DNA from: Parcubacteria group bacterium GW2011_GWA2_51_10
Lineage (GTDB): Bacteria > Patescibacteriota > Minisyncoccia > Phycocordibacterales > UBA2100
Reading direction: 5' to 3'
DNA length: 40,923 nucleotides
Assembly: GCA_001004265.1 (NCBI GenBank)
Contig: LCQS01000008.1
Location: 1 to 40,923, forward strand
The notes beneath the pieces are model-generated. The model was not told where the DNA came from, ran no database searches, and saw nothing but the letters and a program-made list of their open reading frames with translations. Position numbers and translations under genes: made by a program. Position 1 is the stretch's first letter; each line of letters begins with the position of its first letter. Below are positions 14,742-23,034 of the stretch, one piece after another.

Positions 14742-15899
14742 ATGCAAGAGAGCGCCCGAGTTCTCATCGTGTTCTGCGGACGATTCTTGAACGAGAAGGC
14801 GGACTCGCTCTTTGCAGATGAGAGCGCGCGCGCGTTCGCGCAGCTCGGACGAGAAGTCATAGTGCTCGCACCTCGTCGCTTCGGTCGCCGCGAGCCGAAA
14901 AGCGCGCCTTACGCGCTCGTCTATCTGCCGACGATTGATTTTATTCGTGTGCGACTTCTCGCATCTTTTGCGAATTATCTCAATCTCGCGGTCTTCTCGT
15001 TTATGGTTTTGTTGTGGCTTCTTTTTAAGGGACATCGGGAAGATGTAGTACTATCGAACGAGCCGATTCCGCTCTTGTTCGCATCCCTTCTTATGCGGAA
15101 CATCGTCTACGAGGTGCACATCATTCCGAAAAAGAAGCGATGGATCTATCGAACGCTCCTTCGCCGCACACGGATTCTTCTTCCCATCACGGAGTGGAAC
15201 GCGAAGATAGGCGAGGAATACGGTTTTCCCAAGGAGCGAGTGCTCCTGGCTAGGAGCGCCGTCAATATCGAGCTCTTTGAGGAACTGGATAAGAAAGCAT
15301 CACGCGAACGTCTCGGACTGCCCGAGGATGCACGTATCGCGCTCTACACGGGGCATCTCTACGCATGGAAGGGAGTCGATACGCTCGCCGAAGCGGCGCG
15401 CCTCAGACCAGAAATTGATTGTATGTTCGTTGGTGGAACGACGGATAATATTGCAGCATTCAAGAAGAAATACAGCGCTATACCGAACATTCGAGTTGTT
15501 GGGTATAAACCTCATGAAGAAATAGCGCTCTGGCAGGCGGCAGCGGATATTCTTGTTCTGCCGAATTCCGATCGCGAAGAGATTTCCGCGCACTACACAT
15601 CGCCGATGAAGTTGTATGAGTACATGGCGAGTTGTCGGCCGATTCTCGCATCTGATCTTCCGTCCATCAGAGAAATAGTTTCAGAGAAGTCAGCGTATTT
15701 CGCTCGTGCTGACGACCCACAGTCCTTTGCGAACGCACTTGTCAAGATTCTTACTGACTCTGACGAGGCAAAGAGTCGCGCAGCTGTAGCACGCTCAATT
15801 GCTGAAGGAAATACGTGGACGAATCGTGCAAGCAAGATTTTGGCAGCTCTCTCCTCCGCGCCCGTGTTTGACCGCAGCGGAACCACGCATATCATGTAA
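14742..15899 (+). CDS. GT4-type glycosyltransferase
   Basis: 385-residue GT-B glycosyltransferase. The track starts at TTG 14712, but ATG 14742 (MQESARVLIVFCGRF) is the better start. A hydrophobic patch at ~80-98 (LNLAVFSFMVLLWLLF) sits in the acceptor domain and may contact the membrane. The donor domain begins at ALYTGHLYAWKGVDTLAEAA (~200) and has SPMKLYEYMASCRPILASD, the conserved Glu-containing loop of GT4 enzymes. Donor and acceptor are unknown. It is followed four bases later by a nudix gene, so the two form a small operon divergent from the dehydratase pair. Confidence 0.85.
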   Translation: MQESARVLIVFCGRFLNEKADSLFADESARAFAQLGREVIVLAPRRFGRREPKSAPYALVYLPTIDFIRVRLLASFANYLNLAVFSFMVLLWLLFKGHREDVVLSNEPIPLLFASLLMRNIVYEVHIIPKKKRWIYRTLLRRTRILLPITEWNAKIGEEYGFPKERVLLARSAVNIELFEELDKKASRERLGLPEDARIALYTGHLYAWKGVDTLAEAARLRPEIDCMFVGGTTDNIAAFKKKYSAIPNIRVVGYKPHEEIALWQAAADILVLPNSDREEISAHYTSPMKLYEYMASCRPILASDLPSIREIVSEKSAYFARADDPQSFANALVKILTDSDEAKSRAAVARSIAEGNTWTNRASKILAALSSAPVFDRSGTTHIM

Positions 15900-15903
15900 T
15901 TGC

Positions 15904-16455
15904 ATGGTGGCGGAAAAACAAGGGCTCACATCACGCGAAGCAGAGCAACTTATAGAACTACTCGGCAAGCTTCGATGGCCGGTTCCCGAGAATGTTTTTT
16001 ACGCGATTTGTGAGAACCTTGTTTCGTGTACCGTCGAGCTCGCGGTTCTTCGCAGTCCGGATGATCCGGAAATACTTCTGATCGAGCGACATGACAAGTA
16101 CTTCGATGGTTGGCATCTGCCCGGGGGTATTCAGCGGCCGGGTGAGCGCGCTTCTGAAACGCTCGCTCGCATCATGAAAGAGGAACTCGACATCACTGCG
16201 GTCGGCGGCACGCCGGAGTTTATTCCGGAGCAGCTCGAATTCTTGAAAGGCACCGGATCTCTAGAAGTTTCCCGCGGACAAGAGCGCACGTGGCTTTTTA
16301 TTCTTTGGGTGGCACATGAAGAAATTCCGGGAAAACAATTTTTCTCTTTGAATACGCTTCCCTCAAACTTCCTTCGGCATCACAAGAAAATAATTGACGT
16401 TGTACGTATACATATCTCTATCCATGACTGCAGAAAGGATGGCGATGATTCTTAG
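15904..16455 (+). CDS. Nudix hydrolase-like protein
   Basis: 183-residue nudix-fold protein. The nudix box is GGIQRPGERASETLARIMKEEL: the Gly, first Glu, Arg and EE pair are kept, but the Glu after Arg is Ile and the following Gly is Asp. Upstream, WHLPGG and ERHDKYFDG fit the sugar-nucleotide nudix group (GDP-mannose hydrolase type). It may hydrolyse or bind a nucleotide sugar used by the adjacent glycosyltransferase; the box changes leave activity open. The track opens at 15799 inside the previous gene; ATG 15904, four bases after that stop, is preferred. Confidence 0.7.
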   Translation: MVAEKQGLTSREAEQLIELLGKLRWPVPENVFYAICENLVSCTVELAVLRSPDDPEILLIERHDKYFDGWHLPGGIQRPGERASETLARIMKEELDITAVGGTPEFIPEQLEFLKGTGSLEVSRGQERTWLFILWVAHEEIPGKQFFSLNTLPSNFLRHHKKIIDVVRIHISIHDCRKDGDDS

Positions 16456-16472
16456 CAGCTTCGGCCCGTTTT

Positions 16473-17519
16473 TCAATTATCTGATGTGTGCATCGATCGA
16501 ATGATTCGCAGTTGTCGCCAATCCTCGGAAAAAAAGCGCCGCAGAGCGCGCAACGGAGCTTTGAGCTCGTAGACAAAATATTCCTGCGGCGTCTGTGCAC
16601 GAAGAAGGATACGGAACCATTGCGTATCGAATATGTCCCGCAATTTCTCGCGCGTGGATCTGCGACGGTGAAGCACGTTGCGCATAAAAAGAAGGAACGC
16701 TGCATCGATAGCATGCGCCGCTTCTGGGAGTGGCAGTTCGCTCTTTTCCGAAAGAACTTCCGAAAGGCCAACGCGGAATCGCTCGTACTCGTTTGAGAAT
16801 CCTTTGTGCACGAAGATGGCGGGCCATCCGTAGATTCTGTTGGGATACAGTTCATGCGTGCCGGGGGTCTCTCGCACGCTAAGGAGGCGCGGTATCATTA
16901 CGATCTTTCCGCGAAGCGCAAGAATGCATCCGGCATAGAGCTCCGGGAATCGGTATGCCATACCGCCCTCGAAGGACTGCGTCGCATGCGCTTCCGCTCC
17001 CGAGATGGCCGCAATGCAGTCAGGCGTACGGTATATGCCCCAGAGAATGCCCATGAAATCGCGCAAGAGCTCGGTGAGTCTCTCTGCGGGATCATCTTGC
17101 GTTATCGAGCGGCGAGGAGCGATGTGGAGCTTTTCACTGTCTGGGAAAAATACGACGGTGCGGCCGCATGCAGCAGAGTAGTCGCTATGATCTCGGAGGA
17201 AGAGAGTCGCAGCCTCGATGGCCGAAGGGACCAGGAAATCGTCGTCTGCGCACAGCGCGACGAATGGTGTTCTCACTTCTTGCAGCGCCTTGCCTAGTTT
17301 CGTGTATACCGCCGTGCGGTCGGAGAGCACGAGGTGCGATATGTCGAGCGCGTCTTTGAATTCTTTGATAATTGCCGCATTCTCACGCACTTTTTCCGGA
17401 AGACTGGAATCGGCTATTAGAATCGGCGCTTTCCAATTCTGCCTTTTTAAATAGCGCAGATGCCGCGCGAGGCATCCTATGCGATTGTATGTCGGGATAA
17501 CGTACGTGCAATCAGCCAT
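16473..17519 (-). CDS. GT2-like glycosyltransferase (TIGR00180-type)
   Basis: 348-residue GT-A glycosyltransferase. It opens with CTYVIPTYNRIGCLARHLRYL, followed by APILIADSS, and has the metal-binding ALCADDDFLVPSAIEAA (ADDD). The long insert after this site is typical of the TIGR00180 group. The track extends the frame to 17663 through the upstream gene; ATG 17519 gives the proper N-terminus and overlaps the aminotransferase stop by eight bases. It is the last gene of the eleven-gene minus-strand operon, so it probably transfers the sugar that the operon makes. The specific linkage is unknown. Confidence 0.8.
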   Translation of the reverse strand: MADCTYVIPTYNRIGCLARHLRYLKRQNWKAPILIADSSLPEKVRENAAIIKEFKDALDISHLVLSDRTAVYTKLGKALQEVRTPFVALCADDDFLVPSAIEAATLFLRDHSDYSAACGRTVVFFPDSEKLHIAPRRSITQDDPAERLTELLRDFMGILWGIYRTPDCIAAISGAEAHATQSFEGGMAYRFPELYAGCILALRGKIVMIPRLLSVRETPGTHELYPNRIYGWPAIFVHKGFSNEYERFRVGLSEVLSEKSELPLPEAAHAIDAAFLLFMRNVLHRRRSTREKLRDIFDTQWFRILLRAQTPQEYFVYELKAPLRALRRFFSEDWRQLRIIRSMHTSDN

Positions 17520-18660
17520 GTTTTGAGGACAGAATTTCTTTGAATGCCGCGACAGTACGGCGGATATCTTTTTCCGTAAGCGAATATGCGCTCGGCAAAG
17601 AGACGCCGCGAGATGAAACCGAATAGGAGACCGGGTTGCGCTTTCTCTCGTTCCCGCGGACATAGTGCTTGAACGCGGGCATCATGCTCATCGGATAGAA
17701 GAAGGGGCGCGCCGCAATGCCGCGCATTTCAAATTCTTTGAGCAGAGTTTCTTTTCGTATTTTATATGCGCGATCCAGAAGAATAGTCGGCAGCCAATAG
17801 TTCTGGCGAGATCCTCTCGGCGCAGGGTTCATGGTCACGCCAGGGATCTTTTCTATGAGTTTCGCGTACGCATCGAATATTTTTTTCTTTATCCGGAGAA
17901 GCTCGGGAAGTCGCATCAGCTGTGCGAGCGCAAGTGCCGCCTGAATATTGGACCACTCATAGTTGTAGCCCACTGTTTCCGACCAGAACGTGCGATTCGG
18001 AGTGTACGGGATCATGCCGTGGCGTATGAGGCGAGACGCTTTCTCATAGAGTTTCCTGTCGTCGGTTGCGAACGCTCCGCCTTGCCCTGCTACCGCGAGC
18101 TTTGTTGCATTGAAGCTCATGACGCTGATGTCGCCGAAGGATCCGGCCGGCTTCCCGCCGTAGCTCGAACCGAGCGCTTCCGCGGCGTCCTCGATGACGG
18201 CAATGCGGTGCTTCCGCGCGATTGAAAGGATTTCTTTCATGCGCGGCATGCCTCCGTAGAGATCGACGACGATGACGGCCTTCGTGCGCTTTGTAATATT
18301 TTTCTCCAGAGACTTCGGCGAAAGACACCACGTGCTCTCTTCGATATCCGCAAAGACGGGCGTTGCCCCTACGTAGGTAATGGGAGAGGCAGATGCTATC
18401 CAGCTTACGTCCGGCACGATAACTTCGTCTCCCTTTCCAATGCCGAGGGAGAGGAGCGCCAAGTGAATAGCATCCGTGCAGTGGGCCGTAGGGAGAACAT
18501 ATTGTCGCTTCGTGAGTTGCGCGGATTTTTTTATGAACTTCTCAAGATAATTGTTGCGGCTCTCGTACCAACCGGTCCGTGCCGCGTCTGCAACCATCCG
18601 CACCTCGAGCTCTGAGATCGAGGGGCCGGCTGAAGGAATAGGTTTAATTTTTCTGCTCAT
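17512..18660 (-). CDS. DegT/DnrJ/EryC1/StrS sugar aminotransferase
   Basis: 382-residue PLP-dependent aminotransferase acting on keto-sugar nucleotides. MSFNATKLAVAGQGG carries the PLP lysine (K187), and VIEDAAEALGSSYGGKPAGSFGD the Asp that pairs with the pyridine nitrogen (D158). Length and motifs are normal for the family. It would turn a 3-keto or 4-keto 6-deoxy sugar into the amino sugar. The formyltransferase gene immediately upstream in transcription overlaps it by 17 bp, which points to N-formylation of the product (as in Qui3NFo or Qui4NFo). Contrast the His-containing dehydratase relative at 13437, which has lost the lysine. Confidence 0.9.
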   Translation of the reverse strand: MSRKIKPIPSAGPSISELEVRMVADAARTGWYESRNNYLEKFIKKSAQLTKRQYVLPTAHCTDAIHLALLSLGIGKGDEVIVPDVSWIASASPITYVGATPVFADIEESTWCLSPKSLEKNITKRTKAVIVVDLYGGMPRMKEILSIARKHRIAVIEDAAEALGSSYGGKPAGSFGDISVMSFNATKLAVAGQGGAFATDDRKLYEKASRLIRHGMIPYTPNRTFWSETVGYNYEWSNIQAALALAQLMRLPELLRIKKKIFDAYAKLIEKIPGVTMNPAPRGSRQNYWLPTILLDRAYKIRKETLLKEFEMRGIAARPFFYPMSMMPAFKHYVRGNERKRNPVSYSVSSRGVSLPSAYSLTEKDIRRTVAAFKEILSSKHG

Positions 18661-19438
18661 GCTCGTCTAGGTTAGCTAACTCGATGCGCGCCTGAATGCG
18701 TTTTCCCTCATCGTCCACGAAAAATGCGCCGGGAAAAGGCGGAAACGTTTTAGCACGCAGGTGATCGATGACTTTACGGGCCGTTGTGGGCTCATCGAGT
18801 TTGATCTCCGCAAGTTGTGCGTAATCGCGCCGAAGATGCGCCGTGCCGCCCCCGGGCTGCTTTTTTCGTTGCGTGGCTCCGGCGGCCACTTGAGGCCATG
18901 CACTTTTGAAGAGCTCCACCGCAGTAGCTGTCAGTTTCTGATAGAGAGATTTACCCGTATCGGTAGATTCGATGGGCACTTCTTTTTGCGCAATGATGTC
19001 CCCCGTATCGGTGCCCTCGTCCATATAGTGCATCGTAACACCGGCGGGTGTCCCTTCGACTATCGCCCACACATTGGGATTCGCGCCGCGATTATACGGT
19101 AAGAGCGATAGATGAATATTTATCGCATCAGGGGAAAGAGCGAGGAAATCAGGCCTCAATATCGAGCTCCAAAAAAGAGAAAGAATTATGTCAGGCTTGA
19201 TCTGCCGCACGCGCTCTCTGCCGGCTTTGCTCTCTAGCTTGTCCGCGCGCAGGATTTGCTCCTGCGGGAGAGAAAGGAGCGCGCGTAAGCTCTCCGAGCA
19301 GCCGCGATTGAGTGGCCCTTCCGTTTCGGGCGAGGCGAGCGCGGCCCCAACGATCGTTTCTTTGCGAGAGAGAAGATGGCGGACGATATCGACTCCCCAC
19401 GGGTAATCTGCAAGAACAAAGAGTTTAGGGGTAGGCAT
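18644..19438 (-). CDS. Formyltransferase, probably sugar N-formyltransferase
   Basis: 264-residue member of the methionyl-tRNA/GART formyltransferase fold. The catalytic Asn-His-Asp set is visible in INIHLSLLPYNRGANPNVWA and TMHYMDEGTDTGDI. N10-formyltetrahydrofolate would be the donor. The family includes Fmt and the sugar N-formyltransferases (VioF, QdtF, WlaRD). Its position inside a sugar operon, overlapping a sugar aminotransferase by 17 bp, favours an amino-sugar substrate over Met-tRNA. The C-terminal part (RDYAQLAEIKLDEPTTARKVIDHLRAKTFPPFPGAFF) resembles the sugar enzymes and their arnA-like relatives. Exact substrate is inferred from context. Confidence 0.8.
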   Translation of the reverse strand: MPTPKLFVLADYPWGVDIVRHLLSRKETIVGAALASPETEGPLNRGCSESLRALLSLPQEQILRADKLESKAGRERVRQIKPDIILSLFWSSILRPDFLALSPDAINIHLSLLPYNRGANPNVWAIVEGTPAGVTMHYMDEGTDTGDIIAQKEVPIESTDTGKSLYQKLTATAVELFKSAWPQVAAGATQRKKQPGGGTAHLRRDYAQLAEIKLDEPTTARKVIDHLRAKTFPPFPGAFFVDDEGKRIQARIELANLDEHEQKN

Positions 19439-20528
19439 GAGCTTGTTGCGCTCTCCAGCGCATGTTGGTATCTACCTGTCCGGAGTTAAAGAGCTCTTCC
19501 ATGCGCTGAAGCCGGTAAAAACCGATGCGCTTGAAGTCGCCCTCCGAGAATCCCATCTTGAGAAGCCGCGCGCTCATTTCTGCGATGCTCTCTTTTATGG
19601 TGTGTCGAGGCGAGAAGCCCGGGAGTTCAGCTTTGATGCGTTCGAACGAGACACGGTACGTGCGGGCATCTTTTCCGCCGCCCACTTTGCGGTCGCGCAC
19701 TAATTCAGCCGCTTTTGCATCGAGCCCCGAATTCTTCGTAATGTAGGATGTCGTAACATCCGGAAGCGTTTTCTGAATCATTTCTGCTATTTCGCGTATC
19801 TGAAAATTCTCATCCGTCTGTCCGACATTCAGGATAACGAGCCCGCTCCTCTTTTCGAGGGCGAGCGCGCACTCGAACGCGTGCGCCATATCTTCTACAT
19901 GAATGAATGGTCTCCACGCGGTGCCATCTGAATTGAGGACGATCTTCTTTGCCGCAACCGCCATGCCAACAAGCATGTTAATGACGAGATCAAAGCGCAT
20001 GCGCGGAGAAAGCCCGTAGGCAGTTGCGAAGCGCAGAGCAATGGGAGAGAAATTGCTATCCGCGAGCGCGCACAGGTCTTCCTCTATAGCGAGTTTGTTC
20101 CTCGAATACGGCGTGAGCGGAACGACAGGCCCTCTCTCATCTGTCAGCTCTCCGTCTCCCGCACCGTACACAGAGCAGCTTGACGCGAAAATAAAATCTA
20201 TACCGAGCTCCCTGCAAAGAGTGGCAATCGCACGGGCGTAATCGCGCGTTGGGCCATACACTTCTTCTTCAGAAATCTCGCTCACGGGGTCGTTCGATAT
20301 CGCCGCAAGGTGCACGACCGCATCAAACCCGCGTAAGTCTTCTTTTGTTATGTCGCGGGCGTCTTTGATGATCGTCTCATACGGCGGCGCAGGGTAGAGG
20401 AGCGCGTCTTTGAAGAAACCGGTATCGAAGCCTTTCACTTCGTATCCTTTTTCAAGAAGATACGGCGCGAGGACACTTCCCACGTATCCAAGGGAACCGG
20501 TGACTGCGATACGCTTTGCTGGCCTCAT
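19425..20528 (-). CDS. NAD-dependent epimerase/dehydratase (SDR)
   Basis: 367-residue extended SDR. The cofactor motif is VTGSLGYVGSVLAPYL. The active site is SSCSVYG with PYSRNKLAIEE, so the catalytic Tyr and Lys are present. The C-terminal part (ARTYRVSFERIKAELPGF) is shared with two other SDRs of this window, at 24207 and the broken one at 12510. The group acts on nucleotide-activated 6-deoxy sugars or heptoses as epimerase, reductase or dehydratase; the exact step cannot be read. It overlaps the formyltransferase by 14 bp and the methyltransferase by four bases, deep inside the minus-strand operon. Confidence 0.8.
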   Translation of the reverse strand: MRPAKRIAVTGSLGYVGSVLAPYLLEKGYEVKGFDTGFFKDALLYPAPPYETIIKDARDITKEDLRGFDAVVHLAAISNDPVSEISEEEVYGPTRDYARAIATLCRELGIDFIFASSCSVYGAGDGELTDERGPVVPLTPYSRNKLAIEEDLCALADSNFSPIALRFATAYGLSPRMRFDLVINMLVGMAVAAKKIVLNSDGTAWRPFIHVEDMAHAFECALALEKRSGLVILNVGQTDENFQIREIAEMIQKTLPDVTTSYITKNSGLDAKAAELVRDRKVGGGKDARTYRVSFERIKAELPGFSPRHTIKESIAEMSARLLKMGFSEGDFKRIGFYRLQRMEELFNSGQVDTNMRWRAQQAHAYP

Positions 20529-21679
20529 ACGACTCCACGATACAGATATTCATCGAGGCCAACAATATCGGCTGTCACGCCGCACTCTGCGATCGTTTTC
20601 TTCATTTCGGCGCGGTACGCGCTGTTTGTGAGGAGAATTTTCCTTGGATGCCAGTTCGAGATCTCGTGCGGCGGAATGACCTCCTGACCGGTGCGCGGGA
20701 TAAACGTGTGAGCGCGACGCGGATTGCTGTCTATTACGACGGGCGAATCGGTATACATGCAATCAATGAGATTGAGAAGATTCGTTCCTTTCCCCGCGGC
20801 GCCCCAGAGAATATGTTCCGGAGAGAATGATTCGCGCATCGTTTTCATGAGTGAAGGGAGAGATTCTGCGAAAGCAGCCGTGTCTTTTAAAAGTTCATCT
20901 AGGTCTTCGCGATATGGCCGGCTTTTCCCAGGCATAGCGACGCATGACAAATATTCGTTATCGAAATCGAACGCGCAGTACCGTACTTCATATCCTATTT
21001 TCGCGAGCATGCGGCGGAGGGAGTTTTCCGAATAGTAACTGCAGTGTTCGTACGAGAAGGCATAGAATGAGAGGCGTTTCGCTATCCACTCCCATGCGGG
21101 CACTTCGATGTAGAGAATAGGGCGGGAATTTTTTGGAAGCAGGGAATCGAGAAAGAAGTACGGATCCTGAATATGCTCCATGATGTGCCGTAGAACGATC
21201 GTCGAGGGCGCTGGTCCGCTGTCTTTCGTATAGTAATCGCGCACAAAATGAATGCCCGGTTTATTCTCCGTGCCCTCGGGTATCGCGGGGTCGAATCCCC
21301 ACAACTCTGCACCCGTCTGCGGCTTGAGGGCATGAAGGAACTCCCCGGAGCCGCAACCTACTTCTACGACGGATGCCGCGCCTTTTGGTATGTATGGGGC
21401 GAGCGTGGATGCGATATGACCCAAGTATGAGAGATAACGAGGAGAATGCGAACGTGCGTTCTCGTAATCTACCTGGTAATCCATTACTTTCGGATCGAAT
21501 GCAGCGTTGTAGGTAAATCCGCATGATCTGCAGAACCGGGAGTCAATTTCTCCAGGTCGAGCCGCGAGCGCTACCTCGCGGCTCTCGTGGCGCTCGAGGT
21601 TATAGCATGGCATTGCGCTTTTTTTGAAGACCGATAGTGCGTCGGGAGAGGAACAGACGGGGCAATTATTGAGACTCAT
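20525..21679 (-). CDS. Sugar C-methyltransferase, zinc-binding SAM enzyme
   Basis: 384-residue methyltransferase of the nucleotide-sugar C-methyltransferase type (TylC3/CloU-like). It has an N-terminal zinc site (CPVCSSP and RFCRSCGFTYN), a Rossmann SAM domain (VVEVGCGSGEFLHAL, then LRHIMEHIQDPYFF) and a C-terminal domain with WGAAGKGTNLLNLID. Family enzymes add a methyl to carbon 3 of a 4-keto-6-deoxy sugar, giving a branched sugar, often just before C-5 epimerisation. Here it stands two genes downstream of a 3,5-epimerase, which fits. The short overlaps with both neighbours (four bases each) show coupling. Confidence 0.85.
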   Translation of the reverse strand: MSLNNCPVCSSPDALSVFKKSAMPCYNLERHESREVALAARPGEIDSRFCRSCGFTYNAAFDPKVMDYQVDYENARSHSPRYLSYLGHIASTLAPYIPKGAASVVEVGCGSGEFLHALKPQTGAELWGFDPAIPEGTENKPGIHFVRDYYTKDSGPAPSTIVLRHIMEHIQDPYFFLDSLLPKNSRPILYIEVPAWEWIAKRLSFYAFSYEHCSYYSENSLRRMLAKIGYEVRYCAFDFDNEYLSCVAMPGKSRPYREDLDELLKDTAAFAESLPSLMKTMRESFSPEHILWGAAGKGTNLLNLIDCMYTDSPVVIDSNPRRAHTFIPRTGQEVIPPHEISNWHPRKILLTNSAYRAEMKKTIAECGVTADIVGLDEYLYRGVV

Positions 21680-22464
21680 ATCATTTTTTGTATCCCTTCA
21701 CGCATGGAAACGCGCGGCTTCCACCCGGTGGCTTTCACGAGCGGCCGATTATCTGCACGAAGACCGCGCGGGTTCGTCTGCCGCAAGCGCGGAGTCCTCA
21801 TTTTGAAGATTCGCGCTATCAAAGCCGCGATGTCGCCCGTGCGCGTGAGCTTTCCGGAGCCGACATCGTATGCGTCGCTTTTGATATTTTTCTCTGCGAG
21901 TAGGACAAGCGCGCGTGCAACATCGTCCACATATACGAAATCGTGCCATGCATCTGAGTTTTTCGCTCTCGGCGCGCGGCCGGCTTTCGCTTCCGCAATG
22001 AGAAACGGCACGAGAGATCGTCCGGGCTTTCCCGGGCCGTACACGAAATAGGGGTAGGTCCACACAAAGACACCGCCGCCGTTTTCCACGAAATCTTTCC
22101 CGAGGATCTGCAGGGCATTTTTCGCGGCGACGAAGGGTGCATGGTTTCCCGAGTGTGCTTCCTCCTCATGTTGCCAGCACGTGCCGGTTGCGATTACTTT
22201 CGAAATGCGAAGCTTACCGAGGAGCTTATAGAATCGTATCCCATCCACAAGATTCTTTGCGCTCGTTGCCGCAGAAAGATCGGGTATTCCTTGCCATGCG
22301 AGATGGATCACTGCTTTCGGTTTGAACGTACGGAGTTCTTTCTCGACCGCTCTCCCATTTTCGAGCCTGCTTCTCATTTCGCGCGCGTCGTGCTCTCGCT
22401 CCCGCAAGATGCGCATGACGGCAGTGCCGATGAATCCGGAAGCGCCTGTTACGAATACCTTCAT
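21676..22464 (-). CDS. SDR-family protein with Phe in place of active-site Tyr
   Basis: 262-residue extended SDR. FVTGASGFIGTAVMRIL binds NAD(P), and YDVGSGKLTRTGDIAALIARI and GWKPRVSMREGIQKMI are typical of sugar epimerases/dehydratases. The catalytic YxxxK motif reads PFVAAK: the Tyr codon is TTC (Phe), one base from TAC. The enzyme may be inactive for hydride chemistry, use another residue, or serve as a binding partner. The track extends it to 22533; ATG 22464, two bases before the 3,5-epimerase stop, is the natural start. It ends with a four-base overlap into the methyltransferase. Confidence 0.8.
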   Translation of the reverse strand: MKVFVTGASGFIGTAVMRILREREHDAREMRSRLENGRAVEKELRTFKPKAVIHLAWQGIPDLSAATSAKNLVDGIRFYKLLGKLRISKVIATGTCWQHEEEAHSGNHAPFVAAKNALQILGKDFVENGGGVFVWTYPYFVYGPGKPGRSLVPFLIAEAKAGRAPRAKNSDAWHDFVYVDDVARALVLLAEKNIKSDAYDVGSGKLTRTGDIAALIARIFKMRTPRLRQTNPRGLRADNRPLVKATGWKPRVSMREGIQKMI

Positions 22465-22466
22465 GT

Positions 22467-23000
22467 CTATCCGGTAAAGTCCGGCCAGTTCGCATCTTTG
22501 TCGGAGATCACGATCGGCGATCCCAGAGGCCATTTGAAATCAAAGCCAGGATCATTCCAGCGGATGCCGCGCTCATGCTCGGGCGAGTAGTATTCGGTGA
22601 CAAGATATTGCATTTCACAATTATCAGTGAGTGTTTGGATTCCATGCGCGCATCCTTTTGGCACAACGAGCATGTTCTTTTTCTCCGCAGAGATCTCAAA
22701 TCCCTGCCACTCTTTGTATGTGGAAGAATCCCGGCGCAGATCAACGACAATGTCATAGAAAGCTCCCGAGAGGGCCTGCAGTATTTTGTCTTCGGCCTTC
22801 GGCGCGGTCTGGTAGTGGAATCCACGTATCGTTCCTTTTGTTTTGTTGAAGCCACGGTTTATATGGACTATGTGCGCATTTATGCCGTGCGCCTTGAATT
22901 CCTCTACGGCGAAATTGCGCATGAAATATCCGCGATCGTCGCCTTTTAGCTCGAGCTCTATCTCAAACACCTCCTTGAGTTTTGTTGGTTTGAAAATCAT
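22467..23000 (-). CDS. rmlC: dTDP-4-dehydrorhamnose 3,5-epimerase family protein
   Basis: 177-residue cupin epimerase of the RmlC family, which inverts carbon 3 and/or 5 of 4-keto-6-deoxy nucleotide sugars. GTIRGFHYQ holds the catalytic His, VVDLRRDSSTYKEW the partner Asp region, and YLVTEYYSPEHERGIRWNDP the active-site Tyr and the family signature. Length is normal. In an operon with heptose activation and a C-methyltransferase it need not act on dTDP-rhamnose; Campylobacter GDP-heptose pathways use similar epimerases on 4-keto-6-deoxy-heptose. The family is certain, the substrate inferred, so the symbol denotes the family. Confidence 0.85.
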   Translation of the reverse strand: MIFKPTKLKEVFEIELELKGDDRGYFMRNFAVEEFKAHGINAHIVHINRGFNKTKGTIRGFHYQTAPKAEDKILQALSGAFYDIVVDLRRDSSTYKEWQGFEISAEKKNMLVVPKGCAHGIQTLTDNCEMQYLVTEYYSPEHERGIRWNDPGFDFKWPLGSPIVISDKDANWPDFTG

Positions 23001-23034
23001 GCCCGCACCATATCACGAAATATTCTGCAAATCC

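Noticed and set aside
18644-19438. Methionyl-tRNA formyltransferase
   Set aside because: The fold fits, but the gene overlaps a sugar aminotransferase inside a sugar operon; a sugar N-formyltransferase is the better reading.
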